The notes: generated from the sequence alone by a model not told the origin. Positions 16,448 through 26,053 are shown, numbered from the stretch's first letter. The stretch is 42,452 nucleotides of DNA from Clostridia bacterium (GCA_030537495.1 JAUNMH010000013.1:1-42452), one strand, 5' to 3'. Numbers and translations are program-made.

Positions 16448-17725
16448 TTATTCTGAAGCAAGTCTTTTAATTGCAGTCTTATAGATTTCTTTAGCAAGGA
16501 TCAAATCAGACAAATAGATATATTCATTTGCCTGATGTTCTGTTAATTCTCTACCTGGTAACATAGGGCCGAAGGCAACAATTCCATTCATTGCTCTTGC
16601 ATAGGTTCCGCCACCGATGACCGTTGGTTCGCTCATGTCTCCGGTTTCATCACGATAAGCAGAAAGAAGAGTTTGGATAACGGCACCATTCTTGTCCATG
16701 TAAACATGAGGTTTATTTGTGATAACCTCTACCTTAACATCACTGAAACCATTTCCAGAAAGATGACTATTAATAGCATTTATAATATCTTCGAGCTTGA
16801 AGGTTACAGGATAACGTAAGTCAATGTATAGAACAATATCATCGCCAACAGTTTCTATCTTACCAATGTTGTAGCTTGCTGGACCGCTTGCTTCATCTGA
16901 AACCTGTCCGCCAAGACTTTCGCCGTCATATTCCAGCTTAATAAATTCGTGGAAGAACTTAATAAGTTTGCAATCTGTAACAACTCCACTCAGTTCATTC
17001 ATCAGCTTAGAAATAGCATTTTCTCCGTCCTCAGGAGTGCTTCCATGGGCCGCTTTACCCATTACAGAAAGAGTCTTTGCTTCTCCATGAACAGAGTATG
17101 ACGCAGTGCAGCTGTCGGGAACCATATTTATGGCTGTTCCGCCAGAAACACTGTTGAAGCAAGTATCGGACTTCTTAAAAGCAATTTTTAAGTGAGCAAT
17201 TCCTTTTTCTCCGTAGATTGCAGGGAAATCAGCATCAGGAGTAAAGCCAAAGTCAACGGCTTCTTCGTTCTTTTTATAGTATTCCATGTCTTCCCACGCA
17301 CCGGTCTCCTCTGCCTGACCGAAAATGATGCGGACTCTCTTATTAAATGTAACACCTTCTTCAAGAAGTTCTTTAATGGCATGGATTACTGCTATTGCAG
17401 GTCCTTTATCATCTGTCACACCACGACCGTAAACCTTTCCATCTTTGATTTCAAGAGAAAAAGGATCCGTGTCCCAGCCATCACCAGCAGGTACCACATC
17501 TAGGTGAACCAGAATGCCCATTAGAGTTTCTCCACTTCCTACTTCAGCATATCCAATCATATTCTCGCAATTTTTAGTCTCAAACCCGTAGCTCTTGCAT
17601 ATTTCTAGAGCTTTATTTAGGGCCATGTGTACGCCTTCTCCAAAAGGATAAGCGCTGGACAAATCCTTTTCGCACACACTTTTGATATTAATTATAGAAC
17701 GTAAATCATCAATCATCTTTTCCAT
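16448..17725 (-). CDS. pepV: M20 family dipeptidase, PepV-like
   Basis: A 425-residue zinc aminopeptidase of the M20 family (PepV/Sapep group), which cleaves dipeptides in the cytosol. Visible features: the metal-binding LVHLDVVPAGDGW (His and Asp), the bridging Asp in GRGVTDDKGP, the Glu pair in GQAEETG, and Asp in FTPDADFP. The start at 17725 has AGGGAG eight bases upstream; 22 more in-frame codons upstream to 17791 lack a site. It is the third gene of a minus-strand group with a DUF917 gene and an NCS1 permease, after a gap of 101 bases, so it may also have its own promoter. Confidence 0.88.
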   Translation of the reverse strand: MEKMIDDLRSIINIKSVCEKDLSSAYPFGEGVHMALNKALEICKSYGFETKNCENMIGYAEVGSGETLMGILVHLDVVPAGDGWDTDPFSLEIKDGKVYGRGVTDDKGPAIAVIHAIKELLEEGVTFNKRVRIIFGQAEETGAWEDMEYYKKNEEAVDFGFTPDADFPAIYGEKGIAHLKIAFKKSDTCFNSVSGGTAINMVPDSCTASYSVHGEAKTLSVMGKAAHGSTPEDGENAISKLMNELSGVVTDCKLIKFFHEFIKLEYDGESLGGQVSDEASGPASYNIGKIETVGDDIVLYIDLRYPVTFKLEDIINAINSHLSGNGFSDVKVEVITNKPHVYMDKNGAVIQTLLSAYRDETGDMSEPTVIGGGTYARAMNGIVAFGPMLPGRELTEHQANEYIYLSDLILAKEIYKTAIKRLASE

Positions 17726-17826
17726 TTTTATCACTCCCTTACTTCTTCGCGATAGTTCCTCGCAATAATTTCTAAAACAAAAACCGATCATATATTATTA
17801 TACAACCGGCCCTTGTACATCTTCAA

Positions 17827-18915
17827 TTATTTTTCAAATGGCTTGTACTCAACATCAAGTCCAAAGTGCTTAGGTCCGAAGCATTCCAAACCTTCTGGAG
17901 TAGTCCAGATTTCAGGGGATGGAAGTGCAATTACTGTCATCTTATCACCAACTTCAAAGTTAGGTGTAGTCATTGGATTTCCTTCTCCGTTAATCATGCA
18001 GATTAGGTCTGGAGCAATTACATCAACTTCGCCATTGCGGTATGAGATGATGTTTTCGTTCTTTAACCAGATGCGATATGCTTCGTCCGCGTAATCTCCT
18101 TCGCCTTTTAGATGAATTTCACCAAAGTTGAAGCCATCTCTTGTTTCACAAGTGTAGTCTGAAATGTGACCTCTGAATAATACTTTACCTTCTTTATCAT
18201 CACAGATAGCAGAAGCAACATCTCCGCCAGCTTCCTTTGTTTCTCTTAGAACTCTACCGATTTCCTGAGCGTAAGTAATTGCTCCAGGAATTAGAGAATT
18301 CTTGATAACCTTACCAACGTTTGCGTGATCAGCTACGCCTACAAGGTTGTCGCTTACAACAGCAATAGCTCTAACGATATCTTCTGCTCTTAAGTCATCT
18401 GCTACATTCTGAATTACAATCTTTTCACCAAATTTTGTAGCTACGCCCATAGGGAAAATAGGAACGTTCTTTACATAGTAAGTAGAATGCTGCAGTTCAG
18501 GAACTGAACGTCCTGCTGGGTCAGCATCTATAAGAGGAAGATCCATTAACAGTGCAGCGTGAAGAGCTTCAGCTGTATTTTCTCCACCTAATTCAGTTGA
18601 GCCAATTGCATACATTTTCTTACCTAAAGATTCCTCTAGAGCCTGCACAGCTAAAACTGCGGAAGCTGTTTCGCTATGCTTCAGATGAGCTAATCTAGGG
18701 TCAGGTTTAGCTGATGGTGCACCGCAACCATAAGGAGTAACAACATACTCGTCATCTGGAAGTTCATCTAAAGTGATTAATTTTAGAGTTTTTCCCTTTT
18801 CGAAATGTTCTTCTAAAAGAGCCAAACCGTCAGCAAGTGGACCGCCACCACCGGTACCAAGCACTGCACATCCGTATAATACGTCAATCATGTCCTGTTT
18901 GTTTAATTCTCTCAT
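17827..18915 (-). CDS. DUF917 family protein, hydantoinase-related
   Basis: A 362-residue cytosolic protein of the DUF917 family, which includes S-methyl thiohydantoin desulfurase-like enzymes and is often found next to hydantoinases. The N-terminal glycine cluster CAVLGTGGGGPLADG and the following ITLDELPDDEYVVTPYGCGAPSA are typical. It lies 30 bases downstream of the NCS1 permease gene and is probably co-transcribed with it; GGAGA precedes the ATG. Together with the permease and the divergent PucR regulator this suggests use of a hydantoin-, pyrimidine- or purine-derived compound. The reaction itself cannot be assigned from sequence. Confidence 0.85.
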   Translation of the reverse strand: MRELNKQDMIDVLYGCAVLGTGGGGPLADGLALLEEHFEKGKTLKLITLDELPDDEYVVTPYGCGAPSAKPDPRLAHLKHSETASAVLAVQALEESLGKKMYAIGSTELGGENTAEALHAALLMDLPLIDADPAGRSVPELQHSTYYVKNVPIFPMGVATKFGEKIVIQNVADDLRAEDIVRAIAVVSDNLVGVADHANVGKVIKNSLIPGAITYAQEIGRVLRETKEAGGDVASAICDDKEGKVLFRGHISDYTCETRDGFNFGEIHLKGEGDYADEAYRIWLKNENIISYRNGEVDVIAPDLICMINGEGNPMTTPNFEVGDKMTVIALPSPEIWTTPEGLECFGPKHFGLDVEYKPFEK

Positions 18916-18945
18916 TTTTCTGTCTCCTCTTTTTTGTGTGATAAT

Positions 18946-20235
18946 TTATGCTACATTTTCGGCGTTATCTCTTGATGCAGATGGAATAAAGCGCTCTGCA
19001 ATAAGATAGATAACAAAACCTACAATGATGCCAACGAATTCAATTTTAACTAGTGTATAAGAAATAATTGTGCCTAATGCCCAAGCAATTACACCAGCCC
19101 AGTTTACACCGTCCTGTGGTCTAAAGTTCTTAGCTTTACCTTTTCCTATAACCCAGTAGTCAGCAAGAATTACTCCGCCAACAGGACAAACAACGTATGA
19201 TAGTAAGCTTAACACTCCCTCAACGTGTCCCAAGATACCTAGGTCGCATAATACAATACCAACAATTCCTGAAATTAAAGTAGCTTCTCTTCTTCGGTTA
19301 TCTTTAAGCTTAAGTGCCATAACAATGTTAAGACCTGCGCTGTAAGCATTTGTCGAGTTAGTTGTCCATGTTGAAATAACAAGTGCAATGATACCCAGGA
19401 GTGGAAGTCCTACTTCAATCAGAACCATACTGATATCGTACTGTCCTGATAACTTTGTAAGAACAATTCCCATAATCAGAGTTATTACTCCCATTGGAAA
19501 TACACCGTAGAATACTGATTTAACAGTGTCTTTTCTGCTTTTCTGGAATCTAGTATAGTCAGGACCAGTGATTGTACCTACAGCAGTGAAGTTAAATGAT
19601 AGTGCTACACCTGACATGAAGCTCATGGATTGTACAGTTCCTTCATCGTTAAGGTTTCCTGTTCCGTAAACCTTAAATGCAAGGAATGTTCCGTAGCACA
19701 TAATGACCATTAGTAATGGAATAGAAATCTTGTCTAGTTTTTCTAGTGCATGCACTCCATATACTGCAGTCAGAAGCATTATGATTCCCCAAATTGTGTT
19801 TGATACTACAACTGGAATATCCCATCCGGTCATAGCTAGCATTGCGTTACTGAAGGCTTCTCCACATACTCCATTCTGTATCCCAAACCAGCCAATCATG
19901 TTAACAGCAAAGATTGTACTTACGATAAACCTAGCTCCGCTTTTTCCAAAGCCGGCCTGACAACATGTACAGGATGCTAGTCCAAGGTCACAGCCTATCA
20001 TTCCTGTTGCAACCATACCTACAACTACAATTAAGTAGCCTAGGGATCCTGAAATAATTGCTGGCCATATAGGCATTGCTTCGGCCAGTAACGCTCCCAA
20101 TAGGAATGCAGGAACGCATACACATATGCCGGCCTGAACGAAGGCTAACGAAATCCAGTCTTTTCTGTCTTCAACAGAAATCGCCTGCAGAGCTGTGACT
20201 TCTGCTTTCGTACCTTTATTTTCGTTTGTACTCAT
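18946..20235 (-). CDS. NCS1 family permease (cytosine/purine/hydantoin transporter)
   Basis: A 429-residue protein with about 12 membrane segments, of the NCS1 family (CodB-like), which imports nucleobases, hydantoins or related rings with Na+ or H+. The early segment FVQAGICVCVPAFLLGALL and the NSTNAYSAGLN stretch in segment 8 are typical. The start at 20235 is set by AAGGAGG seven bases upstream; an in-frame frame extends to 20319 without a site. First gene of the minus-strand group and divergent from pucR. Confidence 0.88.
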   Translation of the reverse strand: MSTNENKGTKAEVTALQAISVEDRKDWISLAFVQAGICVCVPAFLLGALLAEAMPIWPAIISGSLGYLIVVVGMVATGMIGCDLGLASCTCCQAGFGKSGARFIVSTIFAVNMIGWFGIQNGVCGEAFSNAMLAMTGWDIPVVVSNTIWGIIMLLTAVYGVHALEKLDKISIPLLMVIMCYGTFLAFKVYGTGNLNDEGTVQSMSFMSGVALSFNFTAVGTITGPDYTRFQKSRKDTVKSVFYGVFPMGVITLIMGIVLTKLSGQYDISMVLIEVGLPLLGIIALVISTWTTNSTNAYSAGLNIVMALKLKDNRRREATLISGIVGIVLCDLGILGHVEGVLSLLSYVVCPVGGVILADYWVIGKGKAKNFRPQDGVNWAGVIAWALGTIISYTLVKIEFVGIIVGFVIYLIAERFIPSASRDNAENVA

Positions 20236-20324
20236 AATGGTACCTCCTTTTGAATTTTCTCTATGATAGCACACATTATTATAAATGATAATTATGCAGA
20301 TGACAGAATTATTTACCAATTACA

Positions 20325-20374
20325 TTGTGCTTCTGCACAAAAAACTTGCTTATACTTGTGAGTTTTGATATCAT
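20325..20374 (+). promoter_or_regulatory. pucR promoter with upstream inverted repeat
   Basis: TTGCTT (20346-20351), 17 bases, TATCAT (20369-20374). Directly upstream is a perfect inverted repeat TTGTGC-TTCT-GCACAA (20325-20340), placed between the two divergent promoters and so a candidate PucR site. On the minus strand CTGTCA-N17-TATAAT upstream of 20235 is a candidate promoter for the permease gene. Confidence 0.5.
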
Positions 20375-20401
20375 AAATAAAAAATTAGACTAGGAGGAGC
20401 C

Positions 20402-21970
20402 ATGAGTGTTACCGTTCGAGATTGCCTAAGACTACCCTCGTTTCACTCTGCCAGAGTGATTGCAGGCAAGAATGGACTGGGAAGAATAGTGTCATCTGTA
20501 TCTGTAGTAGAAATACCTGAAAAGTCTGTAGAGGCAATTAGTGTATTCAACCCAAATGAGTTGTTAGTCACGTCATTTTATTCAATTAAAGATGATCTTG
20601 CTAGACAATGCGAGGAAATGAGAAACTTATATGATGGTGGAGGCGTTGCATTAGTGCTGTTTTATGTAGGTGACGTCATCCCTCAGGTGTCTGACGAGTT
20701 GTTGCAGACCGCAGACGTTATGAACCTACCTTTAATTCTTATTGAAGATGAAGCAGAATATAGTGTTAGATATAGTGATGTAATTAAAGATGTAATGGGG
20801 GCTGTCTTCTACGACCAGGCATCTACGGAATCCTTTGCGGACACTGTGGAAAATAGATTGAAGCAGATTCCTTACAATAAAAGAAGCATGGAAACCCTGC
20901 TAAATGTAATAGCTGAAACCTATAACTGTAACCTTGTGCTTCATAACAAAAATGGCTTATATTTCACATCAATATACAAGCCACCCTTTGGACAATTTGG
21001 TCCAGAATTCTTTTTAAATGCTTTCGCTGATGGCCCAACGGACCTTTTCTGTAAAAGCATAATGTTGCAGGATAAGTCATTCTATTTGTATAGAAAAGAG
21101 TTCCCCCATGCAGGAAATACCTGGCTCACATTATATGCTTCAAGCAACGAAAACAGCATTAGTGAACACAAACTGGATGAAATATGTGCATGCACAAATT
21201 TCTTCTCAACCTTATGGGGATATACCCTAGATATGCAGAATTATAATACTGTTATTACTTTAATCTTGAAATCATCTCGCATAATAGGAGAAAAATTCCT
21301 TGAAGCTAGTGGTGTGCCTTTTTCTAAGCTTTCAACCATTCTTGTAGTTGACTCGGAAAAAGACAATTTAACAGATATTCTTCGGCAGATTGAAGGCATA
21401 TTGAAGGAAAATGAAAGGTTCTTTGTTAAGGATATTATTGACGACAGGCTTGTAATTCTAAGCTCTATAATGGTATCCCAAAAGGATGATGGCATTATAG
21501 CTTCGGAAATAGAGAAATGTATAAATGAGTACGAGGGTGTCTCATTCTTCCTGGATACAAGTAAAAACCTAACATCAATGAGGAAAATATATTCAGACTT
21601 TTGTGCAAATTCAGCAGCAATGAGAAAAATTTTCATTCACCGTAAATACCGCGACATGTATGATGTTATATTTTCACAGGAGATTACGAATTTAGCTATA
21701 AATAGAGGCAATCGAAATGATCAAATCAAATCCATAATCGAAGCCTTAAAAGACGACAGTGACAACCTGCTGGAAACCCTGGCGGTGTACCTAATCGACT
21801 GCGACTCGCAGCTCAACACCACTGCAGCCACCTTGTTTTTGCATAGAAATACTGTGACGTACAGGCTTAACAAGATAAAGCAGATAACAAACACCGATTT
21901 CACCCTTATGCCGGCTACCTATGATTTTTATCTAGCAGCTGCGCTGTGGCGGTTAAGCGAAAACTCTTAA
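20402..21970 (+). CDS. PucR family transcriptional regulator
   Basis: A 522-residue regulator. The N-terminal PucR domain (about 5-125) begins [19 protein letters not shown], followed by a central sensor-like region and a C-terminal helix-turn-helix (about 455-515) with the family pattern [19 protein letters not shown] and [12 protein letters not shown]. Family members control purine, hydantoin or amino-acid use. It is divergent from the permease-DUF917-dipeptidase group, 166 bases away, which it probably controls. AGGAGGAG precedes the ATG. Confidence 0.9.
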   Translation: MSVTVRDCLRLPSFHSARVIAGKNGLGRIVSSVSVVEIPEKSVEAISVFNPNELLVTSFYSIKDDLARQCEEMRNLYDGGGVALVLFYVGDVIPQVSDELLQTADVMNLPLILIEDEAEYSVRYSDVIKDVMGAVFYDQASTESFADTVENRLKQIPYNKRSMETLLNVIAETYNCNLVLHNKNGLYFTSIYKPPFGQFGPEFFLNAFADGPTDLFCKSIMLQDKSFYLYRKEFPHAGNTWLTLYASSNENSISEHKLDEICACTNFFSTLWGYTLDMQNYNTVITLILKSSRIIGEKFLEASGVPFSKLSTILVVDSEKDNLTDILRQIEGILKENERFFVKDIIDDRLVILSSIMVSQKDDGIIASEIEKCINEYEGVSFFLDTSKNLTSMRKIYSDFCANSAAMRKIFIHRKYRDMYDVIFSQEITNLAINRGNRNDQIKSIIEALKDDSDNLLETLAVYLIDCDSQLNTTAATLFLHRNTVTYRLNKIKQITNTDFTLMPATYDFYLAAALWRLSENS

Positions 21971-22069
21971 ATGTTGCACATCGCCGCGTCAGTTATGTTA
22001 TCATATAAACACTAACATAATTAGCAACTATCAACCAAGCTTAATCAACCCGAAAGGAGCTACCCTATC

Positions 22070-22318
22070 GTGGAGCTTTTTGCCGATTTCTACCGTTTTC
22101 AGAGACTACAACCGTCGATTTTCAACCTTCGGGGACGACGCCCTCTTCCTGATTACCGGAGACACAGGTGCAGGAAAAACAACCATTTTCGACGCTATCA
22201 GCTTCGCTCTTTATGGTCAGGCCTCTGGCGGCGACGAACGCAAGAAGCTTTTTCAGATGCTTTTCCATACGGGAATCTATGCGGACCTTCAGAAGAAATT
22301 GAAAGAAAAGAAAGATAA
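22070..22318 (+). pseudogene. sbcC: Relic of sbcC (5' fragment, frameshifted)
   Basis: The reading frame from about 22080 encodes [21 protein letters not shown] and [15 protein letters not shown], the unmistakable Walker A start of the SbcC nuclease subunit. The beginning is scrambled between two frames around 22100-22125, and similarity stops after about 22240. The rest of the gene (over 2.5 kb expected) and its partner sbcD are absent. The fragment is richer in G+C than the following genes, so the break near 22240 looks like a recombination junction. Confidence 0.75.
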
Positions 22319-22406
22319 ATGTGATGAGAAATGGTCGATCTATTATGTCTTTGAAAAATCCTTAGAATGGTCTACCACAATTAATATGCGAAATGTTATA
22401 ATAAAG

Positions 22407-22715
22407 ATGAAGAACTTGCCATTTATTTATCAGAAAGGTGGGAAAAATGTGGTAAATGAAGCAATTTTGAGTAATGATAATGAATTCACTTCCTTCATGT
22501 TTAATGGCCATAATATACGCTTTAGAACATCCCCAAGATTGGAACGATACACAAAAGTTATCGAATGGGATAAGGGATACATTGTAGTCATGGCAAAATA
22601 CAAAGGCTGTGACGAAGAAGAATACATAGATTTGATACCGATACTGAGAAACTTATATTTTGATGTGGATAAATTTTTGAAGCCAATTCAGAAAGTGAGG
22701 ATTGAAAATGTGTGA
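22407..22715 (+). CDS. Small protein of unknown function (DUF7724-like)
   Basis: About 102 residues. The second half, [19 protein letters not shown] and [15 protein letters not shown], resembles a small family I associate with DUF7724; this is from memory and not certain. The open frame continues upstream into the sbcC relic, so the true start is unsure (22386 or 22407, neither with a good ribosome binding site). The next gene overlaps its end by eight bases, so the two form a pair. Confidence 0.5.
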   Translation: MKNLPFIYQKGGKNVVNEAILSNDNEFTSFMFNGHNIRFRTSPRLERYTKVIEWDKGYIVVMAKYKGCDEEEYIDLIPILRNLYFDVDKFLKPIQKVRIENV

Positions 22716-22923
22716 TATAAAGCAAGTTGCAGATGCTGCAGATGTAATTATAAATGGATACGCATTTACGAAAGATAAGGGCAACGTGAGGGTTCTTAAT
22801 TTAAACAATCCAGAAAAAGCAGCATACTTGAGTTATGACGGAGATGTCCTTGAAACTAGTATGGATGATATTGAATTAGAAATCACACTGCATTATCGAA
22901 GCCATGCACGTACATGCAAGTGA
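22708..22923 (+). CDS. Small protein of unknown function (DUF7723-like), altered C-terminus
   Basis: A 71-residue frame starting [20 protein letters not shown], with GTGAGG before the ATG and overlapping the upstream gene. Up to MDDIELEI it looks like a conserved small family; the last dozen residues look foreign and read into the start of the next fragment in another frame. It is probably a gene whose end was replaced by recombination. Confidence 0.5.
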   Translation: MCDIKQVADAADVIINGYAFTKDKGNVRVLNLNNPEKAAYLSYDGDVLETSMDDIELEITLHYRSHARTCK

Positions 22924-23110
22924 TAGGAAACTCACAGAAGCAGGTTCAGCGAAATTCTTTGTTAGAAAGAACGGTGATACGACCATCGAAAATGAAGGTC
23001 AGCTTACAGATCAGGAAATAAGAAAAATTCGTGAATTCATAAAAGACAATTACAAGGAAATGTATATGAAGTGGGCTCAAAAGAGTGACAATGGATTTTA
23101 TGGAGAATAG
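22904..23110 (+). pseudogene. 5'-truncated DUF4160-like gene
   Basis: A 68-residue frame whose beginning, [21 protein letters not shown], resembles the middle of DUF4160 proteins (the MHVHV motif followed by an AKFW-type strand), and whose end has the usual long helix. The normal N-terminal 25 or so residues are missing. No ribosome binding site precedes the ATG. It overlaps the preceding gene in another frame. Confidence 0.4.
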
Positions 23111-23179
23111 GAAGAAGTCTGATTAGTAGGTCTAGTACCCCTTGGTGCTATTTCCGGAGGTATTGTTTTGCTACAATTT

Positions 23180-23220
23180 GCCGAAAAACACAAAATAAAA
23201 CTGCCGAAAAATACAAAACA
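23180..23220 (+). repeat. Paired 23-bp-period repeat
   Basis: Units begin at 23180 and 23203 (GCCGAAAAACACAAAAT and GCCGAAAAATACAAAAC). The pair is identical to the one at the left edge of the window and keeps the same distance to the ATPase start. Confidence 0.7.
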
Positions 23221-23276
23221 GACTTGAGTAATCGTTGGAATTAGAATATAATAGCAACATACAAGGCGGCGCAATT

Positions 23277-23991
23277 ATGCAGCACATAAAAAGAGTTGTA
23301 GACAATGCTTTGGACAAGAAAGCTGAAGCTTTTAATGCAATAAATATAGTTGGCCCTAAGGGTTGCGGAAAAACTAGGACAGCAAAGGAACGCTGTAAGA
23401 CAATAATAGAATTTCAAGATGAAGAAAAAAGAGACGGGTATTTGGCGGTAGCACAGACTTCACCAAAGCTTTTTCTAAAAAATCCTAAACCTATCCTATT
23501 TGATGAATGGCAAGACGCAACGAAAATTTGGGGAACAATACGCAAAGTTGGAAATTGCAAAAGATTACTATAAGCAAATCTACCTGACAGATATTAGTGC
23601 AGTCGATGGCGTAAAAAGAAATCCCGAATGGGCGAGAAGCCTGATGTGGTCATATGCTCGCAATATGGCAACAAAGGCAAAGAAAAGTAAAATATTTGCA
23701 GACGTAAAAGCAACACAAAACGTCTCAGATGTAACACTAGATTCATATGTGAAAAAACTGGAAGAACTGTTTGTAATCAAGGATATAGATGCGTGGACAC
23801 CACAAATCCGATCGAAGACTGCAATAAGAAGCGGGAAAAAACATAATGAAGAAGCCTCAAAGAATCCAGAACATCCTAGAGCAAAGTACAGAGAGCCGTC
23901 AGCATTAATTGTAATTTCTGCAACAGCAGCTATGGGCTACACAACAGACAATGGAGTAAAAATTGTTCCAATAGGTTGTTTAAAAGACTAG
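23277..23991 (+). pseudogene. Second copy of the DUF4143 ATPase, with two internal deletions
   Basis: Compared with the gene at 96-1403, this copy lacks 293 bp (between ACGCAAAG repeats at 359 and 652 of the intact gene) and 300 bp (between AAAAAACATA repeats at 948 and 1248). The first deletion shifts the frame after Walker B; the second removes the EIK nuclease-like motif. The upstream region and the retained coding sequence are identical up to the equivalent of position 799 and then differ at many, mostly silent, sites. It cannot make a working protein. Confidence 0.9.
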
Positions 23992-24089
23992 TTAGCTATG
24001 TTTCGATGTTAGAAAAAAAGCTTTATAAAGATTAGGTATACGTTCTTGAGTGAAGGAAATAGAAAAAATTAAAAATATTTCAAATTTCT

Positions 24090-24116
24090 GTCCAATTTTT
24101 GTCTAAAAAAACGTTT
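24090..24116 (+). promoter_or_regulatory. Candidate ECF-type promoter upstream of 24222-24446
   Basis: GTCC (24090), 18 bases, CGTTT, then ACTATATAAAGGGGTAAATT, a tail close to those at 37624 and 39206. It is 106 bases upstream of a small membrane-protein gene. A hairpin GCAATAGA/TCTATTGC (about 24152-24179) enclosing AAGGAGCAATGG lies in the leader. Confidence 0.55.
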
Positions 24117-24221
24117 ACTATATAAAGGGGTAAATTGAGGCGTTTAGAATATGCAATAGAAGGAGCAATGGTCTATTGCAATTAGTATTCCGCAACTGAA
24201 ATACTAGAAAGGGAGCCCTGT

Positions 24222-24446
24222 ATGAAAAGCGATGAATTTATTATTGACCTAATTAAGGCCGTATTATTAGCTGTAGGCTTGTATGGCTTCTGGAGAATTA
24301 GAATGTTTTTTTCTAGTGTCAATGACTTGAATGACGTGATACTGCTGTTAGCTTGTGTAATAGCAGGAGGTTCATATTGGATAGGAAAATGCATAGTTAG
24401 GTCAAGATGTGAGAATTTCAAATCAAAGTCTACCACTCGTGATTGA
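24222..24446 (+). CDS. Small two-helix membrane protein, unknown
   Basis: A 74-residue protein with two hydrophobic segments (about residues 6-24 and 39-57) separated by a short polar loop, and a basic C-terminal tail. AAAGGGAG lies before the ATG. No family recognised. It is preceded by a candidate ECF-type promoter and followed by two hairpins, so it forms a single-gene unit. It fits the small envelope proteins behind the other sites of this type. Confidence 0.6.
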   Translation: MKSDEFIIDLIKAVLLAVGLYGFWRIRMFFSSVNDLNDVILLLACVIAGGSYWIGKCIVRSRCENFKSKSTTRD

Positions 24447-24468
24447 CAAAATATGACGAGGGGTCTTA

Positions 24469-24524
24469 TTGAAGTGGTGGGTTCGGCGAGCACACCACTT
24501 CAATACAAATGGGGAGATCCCCAT
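24469..24524. terminator. Two hairpins between convergent genes
   Basis: First an 11-bp perfect stem TTGAAGTGGTG/CACCACTTCAA (24469-24503, 13-base loop), then a 6-bp stem ATGGGG-AGAT-CCCCAT (24509-24524) followed by ATTTTA. They separate the small membrane gene from the end of hipT on the other strand. Confidence 0.6.
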
Positions 24525-24545
24525 ATTTTACCTGCAAGAGCATTT

Positions 24546-25514
24546 TCAGCCCTCCTTTAGTACTGCGATTCGTGTTGTGATCAGTTGTTTAGTCTGTTCT
24601 ATATATTCCTCTGGTAAATAGGAATCTTCACATGCACGTAAAAGTTTGTCTTCTAGAGAACACATTTTAGAAAGCATTTTTTCTGCTGCATTCTCAGCAA
24701 TGCCACACTTAGATGCAAAAGACATAAAATCACGTTTTTTCAGACGTCTCTTCTTTCCATTTAGAGTCAATGCCATTTCTTCTTTATCTTCTGGTAGAAC
24801 TATATTAACTGGTAGCATATCATATGCAGCGGATAATGAGTACTCTCTAGCCCCTGGTACAGACTCTATAAGAGAAAAGTTTTTAAGGTGCATATCTGAG
24901 TTTCCAATAATAAAAGAGAAAAGAATTCTTGTAAATAATTCAGATAAATCCAGTCCTGGTCTAGAGGAGTATCTCTTTATTATTCTTCCACACTGTTCAT
25001 AAGAACCTTTATATTTGTCAGCAGTAAGTCTTTCTGCTAATTGGCAGAAGTCTTCCATCGCATAAAGTTTCGCATCCTTGGAGGTTTTGATATTACGATC
25101 CACCCTTTTTGTAATGTATGCGTATTTGTTGTCATTTATAATTAAAGCATTAGGCACGGTTTTGATTCCAGCAATTTTGGCGGCTACCATGGCGAAGTTT
25201 TCGAATTCTGGCAAATTATCATATTCCTCAGTCTGTGGTTTGAGGATGTAACCAGTAGGATAGTCAACTATGGTCAATCTAGAGTCAATATCTGTAGATA
25301 GATGTAATGATAGCTTCTTCTGTACACCTGGAACGGTTAGCCCCTTATTAACTGTTGTATTCGCAAGTTCTTGCAGCCTTTCTTCTGATACATCTAAAAT
25401 TGGCATTTTGGATGTACCGAAAAAACGTTTAATACATTTATTGTGCCAACGGTGTTGTTGCTCTTGAGTAGAGCTTCTATCTTCTAATTCTTTTCCACAA
25501 TATAAGCATCTCAT
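24546..25514 (-). CDS. hipT: HipT-type Ser/Thr kinase toxin (HipA C-terminal kinase)
   Basis: A 322-residue HipA-like kinase without the N-terminal subdomain, which is supplied by the separate upstream gene. In the studied HipBST system the kinase inactivates tryptophanyl-tRNA synthetase; the target here is not known. It starts with a Cys/His cluster (Cys3, Cys6, His21, His24, Cys27) resembling a zinc ribbon, common in Gram-positive HipA-like proteins. The Gly-rich loop LTVPGVQKK has Thr60 where autophosphorylated serines sit in HipA/HipT. Catalytic residues are intact: Asp207-(x)3-Lys211-Asn212 in GNSDMHLKN and Asp232 in YDMLP. The ATG overlaps the hipS stop by four bases. Last gene of the operon. 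Confidence 0.88.
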   Translation of the reverse strand: MRCLYCGKELEDRSSTQEQQHRWHNKCIKRFFGTSKMPILDVSEERLQELANTTVNKGLTVPGVQKKLSLHLSTDIDSRLTIVDYPTGYILKPQTEEYDNLPEFENFAMVAAKIAGIKTVPNALIINDNKYAYITKRVDRNIKTSKDAKLYAMEDFCQLAERLTADKYKGSYEQCGRIIKRYSSRPGLDLSELFTRILFSFIIGNSDMHLKNFSLIESVPGAREYSLSAAYDMLPVNIVLPEDKEEMALTLNGKKRRLKKRDFMSFASKCGIAENAAEKMLSKMCSLEDKLLRACEDSYLPEEYIEQTKQLITTRIAVLKEG

Positions 25515-25846
25515 ATTTCATCCTCGCTTTTTACGCTAACATCACCTATGCAATCCTTGCAAACGGTAAGAAGTAAACCGAATCTATCACTCAAGTCAAT
25601 TTTCCAATTGCGGGTTACCAGTCCAAGGAGCCATCCTTCTGGAATAAGACCATCAAAAAAAGGAAACAAAACATTGGAAGTATAAGGTGACATTGATAGT
25701 GGCATGGTTAAACTGACGGGCAACGGATTTGCACTTTCCAGATATTCCATATCGTATGTGAACTCATAGCCTTTGTCCGTCTCTTTTATGGTACCGGCAA
25801 AATTGCCTTGTACGAAAATGAAACCTTTTCTATACGCTTTTGCCAT
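25511..25846 (-). CDS. hipS: HipS, small subunit matching HipA N-subdomain 1
   Basis: A 111-residue protein that corresponds to the N-terminal subdomain of HipA: FVQGNFAGTI near the start, PVSLTMPLS in the middle and FPFFDGLIPEGWLLG late. In HipBST systems this separate subunit, not the DNA-binding protein, neutralises the kinase. It lies three bases after hipB and overlaps hipT by four, so translation is tightly coupled. Confidence 0.88.
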   Translation of the reverse strand: MAKAYRKGFIFVQGNFAGTIKETDKGYEFTYDMEYLESANPLPVSLTMPLSMSPYTSNVLFPFFDGLIPEGWLLGLVTRNWKIDLSDRFGLLLTVCKDCIGDVSVKSEDEI

Positions 25847-25849
25847 AGA

Positions 25850-26053
25850 TTACTTCTCCTTTATCTTTCCTGGAACTGCTTCTTTTCCAAACATTGCAAG
25901 TGCTTGGTTTACTTTGTCTAATCGAACAGTCTCCTTACCCTGCTCTAACTCCCTAATAAAACGTAAACCAAGGCCCGAGCGTATTGCAAATTCTTCTTGT
26001 GTCAGCCCAGCTTTTCTTCTTTCTTCTTTTACATATCTCGCGATCTCATTCAT
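25850..26053 (-). CDS. hipB: HipB, XRE-type DNA-binding protein
   Basis: A 67-residue helix-turn-helix protein (LTQEEFAIRSGLGLRFIRELEQG), the first gene of the operon. It should bind the three identical repeats upstream and repress the operon. No clear Shine-Dalgarno precedes the ATG; one operator ends ten bases upstream of it. A candidate promoter TTGCAA-N17-TAAGAT with the first operator in its spacer would give an almost leaderless message. Confidence 0.85.
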   Translation of the reverse strand: MNEIARYVKEERRKAGLTQEEFAIRSGLGLRFIRELEQGKETVRLDKVNQALAMFGKEAVPGKIKEK

